NCBI GenBank assembly: GCA_030848705.1
Contig: CM061240.1
Location: 120,950,998 to 121,014,997 of the forward strand
Length of the DNA stretch: 64,000 nt
Direction of reading: 5' to 3'
Source of the DNA: Heracleum sosnowskyi
Lineage: Eukaryota; Streptophyta; Magnoliopsida; Apiales; Apiaceae
Position numbers and translations under genes: made by a program. Of the stretch, positions 46,001 to 55,794 are shown one piece after another. The notes beneath the pieces are model-generated. The model made no database searches and had not been told where the DNA came from. It saw nothing but the letters and a program-made list of their open reading frames with translations. The number at the start of each line of letters is the position of its first letter. Position 1 is the stretch's first letter.

Positions 46001-46620
46001 CTTTAGATCAAACTTCACTGGCAGAAGCTGGTATTGGGGTATCTCAAGAGAGCCTTGATAAACTGGAATTTGTTCAGATGGTCTATCACAGGGGTTTGAA
46101 GAAAGAGGTTTTGTTATACTTCATGTCTGATGGAAGAGTATACAGAGTAGGAGAAGCTGATATTCAATTGAAGCTATGGGAAGAGCTTGAGTATGTTTTA
46201 TACCTTCTCAAAATCAAAAACAAAAGTACTCATGATGCTGCTCTTGTCATAAAAGAAAGAATGATGAAATCTAAAGTGCTTCTTGGAGGTGTTGTTTCTA
46301 GTGCATACATTCCTAAGTACAGAGATGCTTATGGAAAGATTGTTGAGATGACAAGAAATAGTGCCAAGTTCAAGACAGCACTGGGTATCAAAGTCTTGGA
46401 ATTCAATTTGGAGTCAGACAAATCATATTATATAAAACTTGGAAATGAAATGAGGAAAAACAGTATTTATTCTCTGAGGGCTGCCATATATCAAACTGGT
46501 GAAGGAGATCCAGAGTATAAAGAACTGAAGGAGATTATGATTGCTGAACTGGAAAGAAATGAGAGAAGATTACTTACGGACTATCTCAGGACAGTGCCTG
46601 ATATTCAAGAAATCAAATAA
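43063..46620 (+). CDS. Accessory protein of copia C, 1185 aa, intact
   Basis: This is the best preserved A/C-type copy. An N-terminal globular domain (about 1-240) begins MATTAFVSSGLEFVPNN. A Pro/Gln stretch and a long Glu/Ala-rich acidic region (about 260-580) follow, then a coiled-coil section from MYFSNWSSRE (about 585-720, ending LTSVLISDDVKKGE), a Lys/Ser-rich part, and a C-terminal domain (about 1000-1185) with GRVYRVGEADI, YIPKYRD and RKNSIYSLRAAIYQ. The last domain is recognisable in B. No hydrophobic membrane span was seen. The ATG chosen follows the TATA/leader and matches the ATG in A. Confidence 0.88.
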   Translation: MATTAFVSSGLEFVPNNYAAPLNTVNAPEAFHLVQRFLANSDIGHALTEPTKLSRSQISAFWQTCVYDDGGETGSPSIIFEYQDQEFVVTLVTVHDALNFEDFNSYTISVGDGELIRMMRDIGYSGSLAKIGQLKRPFLRKEWSFFFDCITRAFGKKCTNWDAIPTDSLQIGYSLLYGDHFDFARLVLNNIGEKMTENRGVVYFALFCQLLFSFCVPDTEILEDDVIQSFRLHKRIFSDLTNKDLKKGDVGALLLPERLQQFENILLQPQPEPEPQSLNISSLNTEPPPQSTSQQPQSAGRIKKRAFKRKVRANRSKSVDEVDDDHEIPHQRKRRMIANYLFDELETETPETENPVVVIEAVQHEAPQELVVNADAEDRVFMEAEAPEIIVQEANENLEAASVSVLANAEEEAEIFEKQDLNTDLAMDTIVEAHPVVSVCDTEDVAADQATLVLEESMATHTEILSVTNQVIDVGEEVDQAAKSVSSEQIVENAEKQMIIEEAVPAIEEDAEKDEAVAEKVEVTAENVEEAAKNVIVNSDLHEGAQDDAEEDVPDSSNADSSANSVDNSQRISVQHTTDAHFQDMYFSNWSSRETIFSDERAADFVTKSSKEIHNPELLTHLKATIVQVKSLNNRFDGTDKVIDGLRNDIAARELTLQKDKSLYISLCKEHKAFNSRLSKVEENQAAMSNKLDAIAIALELLTSVLISDDVKKGERVSKDKCKSSQTLTRKDDTTDGGAKDKEQRKKNVQEQGRRSNSDAQANAGKGINTGGQSSSRVRSLLLSSQSPITDEEVATQLFLAEHGQDATVEDIQAEEQMLAEEHKKKVASGNYKKKSVKAPRKKETGISIKENTQQSIQYTRRPVIANTDKGKGILVEEGQLPKKNYSTSDIAQVESRISKSTSDAAHVDVSTKVMTTSDKAQVVQTQLAPQLKGFLRPALSETLTLQPVDFSQTRTVLGKESFDKSGLGSHREKRVNNRSLDQTSLAEAGIGVSQESLDKLEFVQMVYHRGLKKEVLLYFMSDGRVYRVGEADIQLKLWEELEYVLYLLKIKNKSTHDAALVIKERMMKSKVLLGGVVSSAYIPKYRDAYGKIVEMTRNSAKFKTALGIKVLEFNLESDKSYYIKLGNEMRKNSIYSLRAAIYQTGEGDPEYKELKEIMIAELERNERRLLTDYLRTVPDIQEIK

Positions 46621-46765
46621 AGTCTGACTGTAAGTTTTTAAAGTTTTATGTTCTAAGTTAAAGTCAAACTCTGTTATATTTTAAACACTACATTTTTTAT
46701 ATGTTTTGACATCATCAATTATCTTTCTAACTTGTACATTTTAGTATGAACAAGTTGGGGGAGAT

Positions 46766-47255
46766 TGTTAAATATAATTGCTGACGTTTGCTCATCAGTG
46801 TTTAAGTACCAGGTGTTAATCAGAGTTTACTAAGAAGCCAGTCAGAGTTTGTTAAAGTCTGACGGGGTAAAGAGTTTATTAACTGTCGGTGCTGACTTGA
46901 AGATTCTAGAAGCAATATATCTTGAAGATGGAAAGAAGCAAGATATATTGAGACAGTTAAGGAAACGGAACAGAAGACAGAAGCAATCCTAATTTGATAT
47001 AATCTGTATAGCTGATTTATAGGAGTATCAATTAGAGATTGATTATGTAACTGTGTAATATATAAACACAGATAGGTTAACCCTAAAAGGGATGCGAACA
47101 TAGAATTATTATTCTTGTAACCTAGCAGCTCTCTGTGATTCATTAACATCACTGAGAGAAGAGTTATTTATAATTCAGTTTTTGATTCATAAACAGTGTT
47201 CTTAATTATTATTATCATACTTATCTTGATTATATATTGTGTATTTGGCCTAACA
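46766..47255 (+). repeat. 3' LTR of copia C
   Basis: It runs TGTTAAATATAATTGC...TGGCCTAACA, with PPT GGGGGAGA at 46757-46764 and TSD CCCTG after it. It is related to the LTR of A over its whole length. Confidence 0.95.
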
Positions 47256-47681
47256 CCCTGCAATCATAAACAATTAAAGAGAATTAGATTTAAGGATCCA
47301 GACTTGCTTGGATCCTTTGGCTTTCTTAATATAGTTAGCTTTTGCAGTGGAATTCTTATCAACAGAGTTTAACCTACTGTATCAGAGTTTACACTATCAG
47401 AGTTTACACTTGCAGAATCAACTTTAACCCATTTCAAGTTGGGCTTCAACTCATAATAGTTGTGATAAATAGCATGATAATCCTTGCAAGTATAAATAGA
47501 ATGCCAAGTACTCCCACAGTGAGTGCATAAAGTCTGTGGTCTAACCCTAACATATTCATTCTTAACTCCAGACTTGGAGGGTAAAGAATTAATATCTTTG
47601 TTCTTCCTGCAAAAACTCGCAAGATGGTTAGTACTACCACAATTATGACATGTTTTTCTTGGAGCATCAGTAATTATGACA
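47256..47681 (-). pseudogene. Copia A, second copy of the gag 3' end
   Basis: It repeats the gag segment from APRKTCHNCG through the two last CCHC knuckles to the gag stop region, fused in frame after a broken pol start (junction near 47682). A 1-bp deletion near 47370 causes an early stop. In this copy the last knuckle CTHCGSTWHSIYTC is intact, whereas the first copy (60201 onward) has Tyr in place of its second Cys. Confidence 0.85.
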
Positions 47682-48163
47682 AGATCTTTTTGAATCAACT
47701 CATTGATGTTGTTCAGATTTAGATGAGAGAGCTTCTTATGCCATTTCCAGATCTCTTCACTAGACATCTTTGCAGACAGACACACAGCTTTTCCTTCAGA
47801 GTTTGTTACCAAACTTGATTCATAGATATTATTACGTCTGTGTCCAACTAAAACAACTTTCCCTGTAGATTTGCTAACAACCTCACAGTATTCAGGTTGA
47901 AAATCTACATGATAACCTCTGTCACAGATTTGACTCACAGGTAGCAGATCATGCTTGAGTCCCGGGACAAGAGCTACATTTGTGATGATGACACTTCCAA
48001 GATTGATATTGCCATATCCCAGAGTACGTCCTATGTTGCCATCTCCATAGGAAACTTTTGGGCCAGCCTTCTCCTCATAATCTGATAGCAGGGCTTTATT
48101 TCCAGTCATGTGCCCTGAACATCCACTGTCCAAGACTAGGGTGCTCTCCCTTATGCCCTGCAA
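47682..48163 (-). pseudogene. Copia A, first (broken) copy of the pol 5' end
   Basis: It encodes the protease and the start of the integrase zinc finger up to INELIQKDLV, then jumps into gag sequence. With the neighbouring entry it shows a tandem duplication of about 0.87 kb across the gag-pol junction. The gag stop TAA is at 48174-48176, and pol lies in the +1 frame relative to gag. Confidence 0.85.
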
Positions 48164-48266
48164 TCACAAACAATTACTGAGAGTTAGTTTTAAGGATCCA
48201 GACTTGCTTGGATCCTTTGGCTTTCTTAACATTGTTAGCTTTTGCAACGGAATTCTTATCAACAGA

Positions 48267-48866
48267 TGTTAGATCAGAATTCAATGATTGTCAGAAGCTA
48301 GACTCAACTGATCAGGATTGCTGACGTCATCAGTATTGCATGGTCATCAGTATTTGATCAAGCGTCAGTATCTTATTGATCATCAGGATTCCTACTCAGA
48401 CTATGATCAGGTTTGATCATCAGGACTTGAAGCTGATCAGGATTCCTACTTCGAGTTATATTTGGAGTCTAGATAAACATGGAAGTTTGTTCCTGGTTTG
48501 TAGAATGCAGCTATCGATTAAAGATATGTTTCTATCTTTATTATGATTAGGACTTATCTTGTTATTGATAGAGAAGCTGTGTGCACTATATAAACACAGT
48601 TTTGGTTTCGATTTATGTACTTATCAGAGAGAGAACATAATCGGAGAGAAGCTCTTAAGAACAGAATTTCTTGAGAGAGTTTTTGTAAGCTAGCAGCTCT
48701 TAAGAACATCAGAATTTCTTAAGAGAGTTTGTAACAGTTTTATATCAAAGTTAATAAAGCTGTTATTGTTATTGTTATTGATCTTTCATATTTGTGTTAT
48801 ATAAAGTCGAGAATCTTATACAATTGTATTCAACCCCCTTCTACAATTGTTATTTACTGGGCAACA
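48267..48866 (+). repeat. 5' LTR of copia B
   Basis: It runs TGTTAGATCAG...CTGGGCAACA. TATA at 48587-48594, AATAAA at 48753-48758, and many ATCAGGATT/ATCAG motifs in the first 230 bp. PBS TGGTATCAGAGC follows at 48869-48880. Confidence 0.96.
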
Positions 48867-48916
48867 ATTGGTATCAGAGCAAACTGATTTAATTCTGAAT
48901 CAGATACGATCTAAAG

Positions 48917-51229
48917 ATGTCGACAACCAAGTATGAAAGCATGAAGATTCCCATCTTAAAGATATCAGAATATCCTACATGGAGGGTAAAGATGCTGATG
49001 TACCTGGAGGCTATGGATCCTGACTACTTGGACAGGATTCGTGATGGACCATATATACCAACAAAGTTCGTAGAACGAACAGATACAGTACCAGAACATT
49101 ATGTGATCAAAGCTAAAGCTGAATGGACTCCAGAAGAAAAAGCTCATGTACTCAGGGAACCAAAGATAAAGAATATCTTGCATAATAGCCTTGATGCTGT
49201 TATGTCAAACAGAGTGATTGCATGCAAGTCTTCAAAAGAAATCTGGGATACTTTGGAAACTCAGTGCCAGGGATCTGCATCTGTTAAGAAAAACAGAAGG
49301 GCTCTTTTGATTCAAGAATATGAACAATTCGATGCAAGACCTGAAGAGAGCCTGACTGATCTATATGATAGATTTCTGACACTATTGAACAGCTTATCCT
49401 TAGTTGACAAAGTATATGAAACTGAAGATTCAAACACCAAATTTCTTAGAGCTTTACCTGAAGAATGGGATACTCAGACCTCAATCATTAGACACCAGTA
49501 TGATCTGAACATTGTGTCTCTTGATGAGATCTATGGGATGCTAAGAACTCATGATCTTGAAGTTCAACAGAGGAAGAACAAGAAAAGCAGCAAGGCAAAG
49601 TCAATTGCTTTGAATGTAGAAGCAAAATCAAAAGGGAAAGCTATGGAGGTCTCTAGAAGGAAAGCAAGAGTAGCTGAGTCAGATCCTGACGACTCTTCAT
49701 CAGATACTGATGGCAATCCTGATGCCAATACTGGTGATGAATCTTCTGATTCAGACATGGAAGAGATGGTTGCTATGATTGTCAGAAACTTCAGAAGGAT
49801 GAAGTTCAGGAAGAATAGAAGACAAGGCAACTTTCAGAAAAAGACCTTCAAAGCAGACAAAGACAAGTATATCAAGAAGGACAGCAAGAGTAGCAAATTT
49901 GACAAGTCAAAGGTTAGATGCTACAAGTGTAATGGTATGGGTCACTTTGCTTCTGAATGTAACAAGACAAAGGCACTCATCACATCAAGCAAGGATTGGA
50001 TGGACTCTTCCTCAGAATCTGATACTGAGGTAGTCAACTATGCGTTAATGGCCAATGCTGATGTAACTGCTGCTCCTGATGATAAGGTACTAAATACTAT
50101 CTTTGATTTTGATACTGATAATGCTTCTGAGTTAAGACGTTTTCTAAAGTCATTACATATTAGCTTTAGAAGTCAAACTGCTGAGAATACTAGAATCTTA
50201 TCTGAGATGTCTGACCTTAGAAAAAGGAATGAGATATTAGAAGCTGAATTTTCTCGTATGCAAGAAGTACAAAAAGAATGTGATAATGCTAAACACATGC
50301 ACTTAGAGATGACATCTAAATGTACTTCCCTTGAAAAAGAACTTGAATTTGCTAATGAGAAAATCAGAACCTGGACAGACTCTGGTAGGAAATTTCATGA
50401 GATTAATACCTCTAAGAATTGGAAAGAGTGTCTAGGATATAAGTCAGATGAGGATAAGAAATTGAAAGAGAAAATTGTCATTGATGAGACAGTCAGTCCA
50501 AAGACCTATAGACATGTTATAGACTCAACCAAATCTAAGATTACTCCTGTTAATTTTGTTTTTGGTAAGGATTCCAATTCTACTTTTGAAAAGGGATCTT
50601 CTTCTAGTCAAGGAATTAAAATTATAAAGTCTAAACCTGTCATGAACAAAGTCACTAAGAATGTAGGTCTATTGTCTCAGAAACAGCTTAATGAGAAAAT
50701 CTGTGAGGTTACAGATAAGAAAAAGGAAGCTACTGTTAAGAGAAACAGGAATGGTAAAGTTGGGATCAATAAAGAGAATGGTTATAAATATATCCCAAAT
50801 GCACCTAGAAAGTGTTGTTTTAACTGTGGTAACTCTAATCATCTTGCTATTGATTGTAAGAAGAGTAAGAAGAAGATTACTGATATTCCTAAGTCTGATG
50901 TTAGGAATAGATCAGTACTCTATAAACCGCAGACGTCCTGTTTTCATTGTGGTAGTCTATGGCATTCTATTTATACATGTAAAGAGTATCATGATTTGTA
51001 CTATAACTTTTATGATCCATTGCCTAAGTTTGAAAGTAGTACAAAGTCTGATAGAACTGAAAATGTCATAATGAAGCATGCTTTTGTTAATACTGATATT
51101 GACAAAGAAAATCCTGATGGAGTAAATCCTGTCAGGACTGCTAAAGTCAAAAAGTCTTCTGCTGTTAAAATTAATAAATTGCATGAGAAAGGAACCCAAC
51201 ATGTATGGGTTCCTAAGTGTTCTAACTAG
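48917..51229 (+). CDS. Copia B gag, 770 aa
   Basis: A UBN2-type capsid domain (about 1-235) is followed by an acidic Asp/Ser region with DPDD and NPDAN units, then a basic stretch, a CCHC knuckle CYKCNGMGHFASEC (335-348), a coiled coil (about 400-510), and two further C-X2-C-X4-H-X4-C knuckles at 634-647 and 675-688. Three knuckles plus a coiled coil make this gag much longer than the usual copia gag and than that of E. It ends at TAG 51227-51229, with pol open in the same frame just beyond. Confidence 0.92.
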   Translation: MSTTKYESMKIPILKISEYPTWRVKMLMYLEAMDPDYLDRIRDGPYIPTKFVERTDTVPEHYVIKAKAEWTPEEKAHVLREPKIKNILHNSLDAVMSNRVIACKSSKEIWDTLETQCQGSASVKKNRRALLIQEYEQFDARPEESLTDLYDRFLTLLNSLSLVDKVYETEDSNTKFLRALPEEWDTQTSIIRHQYDLNIVSLDEIYGMLRTHDLEVQQRKNKKSSKAKSIALNVEAKSKGKAMEVSRRKARVAESDPDDSSSDTDGNPDANTGDESSDSDMEEMVAMIVRNFRRMKFRKNRRQGNFQKKTFKADKDKYIKKDSKSSKFDKSKVRCYKCNGMGHFASECNKTKALITSSKDWMDSSSESDTEVVNYALMANADVTAAPDDKVLNTIFDFDTDNASELRRFLKSLHISFRSQTAENTRILSEMSDLRKRNEILEAEFSRMQEVQKECDNAKHMHLEMTSKCTSLEKELEFANEKIRTWTDSGRKFHEINTSKNWKECLGYKSDEDKKLKEKIVIDETVSPKTYRHVIDSTKSKITPVNFVFGKDSNSTFEKGSSSSQGIKIIKSKPVMNKVTKNVGLLSQKQLNEKICEVTDKKKEATVKRNRNGKVGINKENGYKYIPNAPRKCCFNCGNSNHLAIDCKKSKKKITDIPKSDVRNRSVLYKPQTSCFHCGSLWHSIYTCKEYHDLYYNFYDPLPKFESSTKSDRTENVIMKHAFVNTDIDKENPDGVNPVRTAKVKKSSAVKINKLHEKGTQHVWVPKCSN

Positions 51230-54200
51230 TGTGTTACTATTCTGATGCAGGGTAAAAAGAAAAATGTGTTAGTCATGGATAGTGGATGTTCTGTGCACAT
51301 GACTGGAAACAAAGCCCTGTTATCAGAATATGAGGAAAAAGCTGGCCCAACTGTGTCTTATGGAGATGGCAACATTGGACAAACCTTGGGATATGGCAAT
51401 ATAATCATTGGAAATGTCATCATTGAAAAAGTAGCTCTAGTGAAGGGACTAAAACACAACTTGTTGAGTATTAGTCAAATCACTGACAGAGGTTATCATG
51501 TCAATTTCTATTCCACACATTGTGAAGTAGTCAGTAAAGCAACAGGGAAGATAGCACTAACTGGCTACAGGCATGGTAACATATATGAAGCCAACATTCT
51601 CTCAGATACTGATGGCTCCCCTACATGTTTCATCAGTAAAGCTTCAGTAGATGAAAGTTGGAATTGGCACAAGAAGCTTTCTCATCTCAACTTCAGCAAC
51701 ATCAATGAGTTGGTTAAGAAAGAGTTAGTAAGAGGATTACCTAATGTCTTATATACACCTGATGGACTCTGTGATGCATGCCAAAAAGCAAAACAAAGAA
51801 GGACATCATTCCAGAGGAAATCAGAATCCTCTATTGAAGAACCATATCACATGCTACATCTTGATCTGTTTGGTCCAGTCAACATCATGTCCATCAGTAA
51901 GAAAAGGTACACTCTTGTAATTGTTGATGAATATTCTAGATTCACCTGGGTGTATTTTTTGCACAGAAAAGATGAAACTCCTGAAGTTCTGTTGGATCAT
52001 GTGAGGATGATTGAGACAACTACAAAGTACAAAGTCAAGATTCTGAGAAGTGATAATGGTACTGAATTTAAGAATTCAAAGATGGAAGAGTTCTGCAAAT
52101 ACAAAGGAATCATTCAACAATTCTCTGCTCCTGGCACACCTCAGCAAAATGGAGTAGTAGAAAGGAAGAATAGAACTCTTATTGAAGCTGGCAGAACTAT
52201 GTTGGAAGAAGCTAAATTACCTACATATTTCTGGGCAGAAGCAGTCAACACAGCATGCTATACACAAAATCTTACATTGATAAACAGGCATGGTGTCACT
52301 CCTTATCAGTCACTCAAAGAGAAGAAACCAAGTCTGAAGCATTTGCATGTGTTTGGCTGTAAATGTTTTGTTCTCAGAACTCATCCTGAACAGCTAGGGA
52401 AATTTGAAACAAAGGCTGATGAAGGAATATTCATAGGTTATCCTACATCCAGAGCCTTCAGAGTTTTTAATTTGAGAACAAGAACTGTCATGGAGTCAAT
52501 ACATGTATCTTTTGATGATAAGAAGATAACTGGAATCATTGAAGACTCGCATGATAGATTGTTATTTGAAAATGAAGCTTCCAAGGAACCTGAAGAAAGT
52601 GAATCAGATCCTGTCAATACATCAGATCCTGATGGGTCACCAAATCCTGATGATACATCAGATACTGATGGTGCTAATACTGATGATACAAACAATAGTG
52701 ATACAACTAGTAGTGCTAATGTTGAGGGGGAGCAACGACATTCAACTACAAGTTCAGAGTCAACTCAATCATCAGGACAGAATTCTTCAGATACTGATTC
52801 AAGTGAAGATCCTGATAACACATCAGGAGGGCATAGCAATAATTCAGGGAGAGCTTCAAATCAATCAAATTCTTTCAATCAAGATAACACCAATCCAGGG
52901 GGAGCATCTACTTCAAGAAACAATTTGACACCAGCAAGGAAATGGACTAAAGATCATACTCCTGATTTGATAATTGGAGATCCTGATGCAGGTGTTCAAA
53001 CAAGAAGTGCAACTCAGAATGAATGTTTATATAATAACTTTCTATCCAAGGAGGAGCCTAAGAAAGTTGAAGATGCACTTAAAGATGCTGATTGGGTTAC
53101 TGCAATGCAAGAAGAACTGAATGAATTTGAAAGGAATGAAGTCTGGAAACTGGTACCAAGACCAAAGAATAGATCAATTGTTGGTACAAAGTGGATTTTC
53201 AAGAACAAGACTGATTCTGATGGAGTCATTATCAGAAATAAAGCAAGGCTAGTTGCAAAGGGGTATTCCCAACAAGAGGGAATTGACTATGATGAAACTT
53301 TTGCTCCTGTTGCAAGACTAGAAGCCATCAGGATATTTCTTGCTTATGCAGCACATAAGAAATTCAAGGTTTTCCAGATGGATGTTAAAAGTGCTTTCTT
53401 AAATGGTGAACTGGAGGAAGAAGTTTATGTTGAACAACCTCCTGGTTTCATTGATCCTAAATATCCAGATTATGTCTACAGACTGGATAAGGCACTTTAT
53501 GGACTAAAGCAAGCTCCAAGAGCATGGTATGAAACCTTAGCTCAATTCTTACTGGAAAGTGGATTCAAAAGAGGTGCAATTGATAAAACTCTATTTTATT
53601 TGAATCATGGTAAGGAATTGCTGTTAGTTCAGATTTATGTTGATGATATCATTTTTGGGTCAACAAACAATAAGCTGTGTGAAAAGTTTTCCAAGCTTAT
53701 GCAGTCAAGATATCAAATGAGCATGATGGGAGAAATGAGTTACTTTCTGGGTCTTCAAGTTAAACAGACTGATGAAGGGATTTTTATTAATCAGTCTAAA
53801 TACACAAGGAATTTACTAACAAGGTTTAACATGCAAGACAGTACTCCTGCTTCAACTCCCATAGCTACAGCTACCAAACTTGATTCTGATCAAGGTGAAG
53901 AGGTAGATGTAACTCACTACAGAGGAATGATTGGCTCTTTATTGTATCTCACTGCCAGTAGACCAGATATCATGTTTGCAACCTGTCTATGTGCAAGATT
54001 TCAAGCAAAACCTAGAGAACCACATCTGATTGCAGTCAAAAGAATTTTCAGATATCTCAAAGGCACTCCTTCACTTGGCCTTTGGTATGCAAGGGAATCA
54101 GATTTTGGGTTGTGTGGTTATTCAGATGCTGATTTTGCAGGATGCAAAATAGACAGGAAAAGTACTTCAGGAAGTTGTCAGTTTTTGGGTGGAAGACTAG

Positions 54201-54583
54201 TTTCATGGTTCAGTAAAAAGCAGAAATCTATTTCCACTTCAACTGCAGAAGCTGAGTACATTGCTGCAGGAAGTTGTTGTGCTCAGATAATGTGGATGAG
54301 AAATCAGTTGTTAGATTATGGCCTGTCATACTCAAAAATCCCTATTTATTGTGATAACCAAAGTGCTATTGCAATGACAGGAAATCCAGTTCAGCATTCT
54401 CTTACTAAACACATAAGTATCAGATATCACTTTATAAGAGAATAGGTTCTGGAAGGAACAATTGAACTTCACTTTGTTCCTACTGATCAACAACTAGCTG
54501 ATATATTCACCAAGCCACTACCTGAAGCTACTTTCAATAAGTTGGTGAATGAACTTGGAATGATGAATTTTGAGAATTTCTGA
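51230..54583 (+). CDS. Copia B pol, in frame after the gag TAG, late premature TAG
   Basis: The frame is open directly after the gag stop: five codons, then an ATG at 51245, so stop-codon readthrough could give gag-pol. Protease MDSGCSVHMTG, integrase, an Asp/Ser-rich hinge with repeated (N/S)PDG and DTD units, reverse transcriptase (YVDD near 53637) and RNase H are present. A TAG at 54443-54445 follows RYHFIRE, where the other copies continue with HV. It cuts the last 46 codons, which remain open to TGA 54581-54583. Confidence 0.9.
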
Positions 54584-55088
54584 GGAAAAGCTACAGAGAG
54601 GAAATCCTGATAACTGTCAAATCCTGATGGTTATTCAGAAAGGAAGTCCACTGGTCAAATCCTGGTGCTCAGATGATTGAAGCTGGTATGAAAACCAGAG
54701 GTTCAATGCTAATTTGTCATAAACACTCCTGGTAAACTCTGGACAATTAGATTATTACTTAGTCTTTGATTAAGTTTTCAGTCTTAATTATCAATGTCAT
54801 TATTATCAGAGTTTATTATTTCTCATCTCAATTTCACTATGAGTGTTACTAACAAATTTTGCAGGCAAGTACAAAAAGCAAACAATTGAGAAAATAGACA
54901 AATTTCATTAATACTTGAAGATACATTACACATGAAATATGGAAATTACATATTTGTTTTCCTAGTCTATTTTCTACTCAGGAACTCGTGCTTTACAGAT
55001 AAGCATGAACACGTGCCCTGCAAATTAGCATGAATGCTCCTGAGCAGCTTCACAGTTCATCAGAACTGGAAGGTCTCTTGTTCCATCC
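54584..55088. other. Copia B spacer after pol
   Basis: It begins with AATCCTGAT-type motifs (54605-54675). TTTATT near 54817 would read AATAAA on the minus strand and could end the antisense transcript. No sense ORF is supported. Confidence 0.5.
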
Positions 55089-55490
55089 TTAAGAGACAAA
55101 AAGAGGAGCTGATGCACTTGAAGGCGGATCGTCACCGTGACCACCGGGACGCCTCCGTGCCTCCAACTTGCATGACGTACAAGCATCACGGATTCTCTTC
55201 TTACGTTTCTCCAGCTCTCGGACGAGCTCTTCATCATCTTCATCCTCATCCTCTTCATCATCCTCATCGTCTTCATCCTCTTCATAGATGAGATTCTCAA
55301 GAGGATTCCAGTCAGGATTGGCTTGCACAAAGTTGTGCCACACCACATCAACCATAGCGTTTATAAACGCTTCATGTTCCTGAGGGTCAGGAACTGGTTG
55401 TGGCTCCATCTCTGCTAGAGCCTCATCCATTTGTTGCCAAATTCTATCAATTTCTTCATCAGGTATGTTGTTTTGATTGTTGGCAGCCAT
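55089..55490 (-). CDS. Antisense ORF in copia B, 133 aa, acidic, function unknown
   Basis: It begins with ATG at 55490 and ends at 55089. The product starts MAANNQNNIPDEEIDRIWQQ, has a run of about 30 nearly pure Asp/Glu residues in the middle, and then a basic, Cys-containing end (RDACTSCKLEARRR). A good TATA box lies about 100 nt upstream on the same strand. A strong codon-repeat effect (GAT/GAG/GAC) makes the acidic run by itself weak evidence. The sense-strand ORFs here are shadows. No family was recognised; it occupies the place where the accessory ORF's N-terminal domain would be expected. Confidence 0.5.
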   Translation of the reverse strand: MAANNQNNIPDEEIDRIWQQMDEALAEMEPQPVPDPQEHEAFINAMVDVVWHNFVQANPDWNPLENLIYEEDEDDEDDEEDEDEDDEELVRELEKRKKRIRDACTSCKLEARRRPGGHGDDPPSSASAPLFVS

Positions 55491-55584
55491 TGAAAAACAA
55501 AGAAGGTGAAAGGTTTTTCGTAAGTTTTTCTCTGGAGAGGGTTTGTGTTTTAATAGATATATGATGATTATGCTTAACAGTTCT

Positions 55585-55592
55585 CTTTTATA
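55585..55592 (-). promoter_or_regulatory. Candidate TATA box for the antisense ORF of copia B
   Basis: TATAAAAG on the minus strand, 95 nt upstream of the antisense ATG at 55490, in the order expected of a plant promoter. Confidence 0.45.
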
Positions 55593-55794
55593 GAGAATGT
55601 GTATTAAGGGTGCAGGTCATTTCTACAATCTCGATGAGACGGTTCGGTTTTCCATAAATATTTTTGCCTCGTTTGCTGGTAAGCGTGTTTTAATTCTATG
55701 ACCATTAATTTGGTTATTTTTCTTAAACCAAAATGCTATTCAGGATTGTTAAAATAAATTTTGTTTTCTTAAATAAAATTTTATTTTAATCTTA

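Larger units (their letters stand above)
38039..47255 (+). mobile_element. Copia element C (SIRE-like), 5'-deleted, inserted in A
   Basis: TSD CCCTG (38034-38038 and 47256-47260) marks the insertion. The 3' LTR is 490 bp (46766-47255). The 5' LTR keeps only its first 327 bp, and PBS, gag and the pol start are missing: a deletion joins LTR to protease across the shared sequence AAGGGA. Pol and the 1185-aa accessory ORF are open. LTR parts differ at about 3 of 327 sites. Its LTR belongs to the same family as that of A. Confidence 0.95.

Noticed and set aside
48154..48177. A 20-nt intron at A's gag-pol junction (GTAATTG...TTGCAG)
   Set aside because: It looks like GT-AG, but plant introns this short are not spliced. 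A stop with a frame change is the simpler reading.
55034..55291. Sense-strand His/Pro/Leu-rich ORF in copia B
   Set aside because: It is the mirror of the Asp/Glu codon run of the antisense ORF and has no context of its own.
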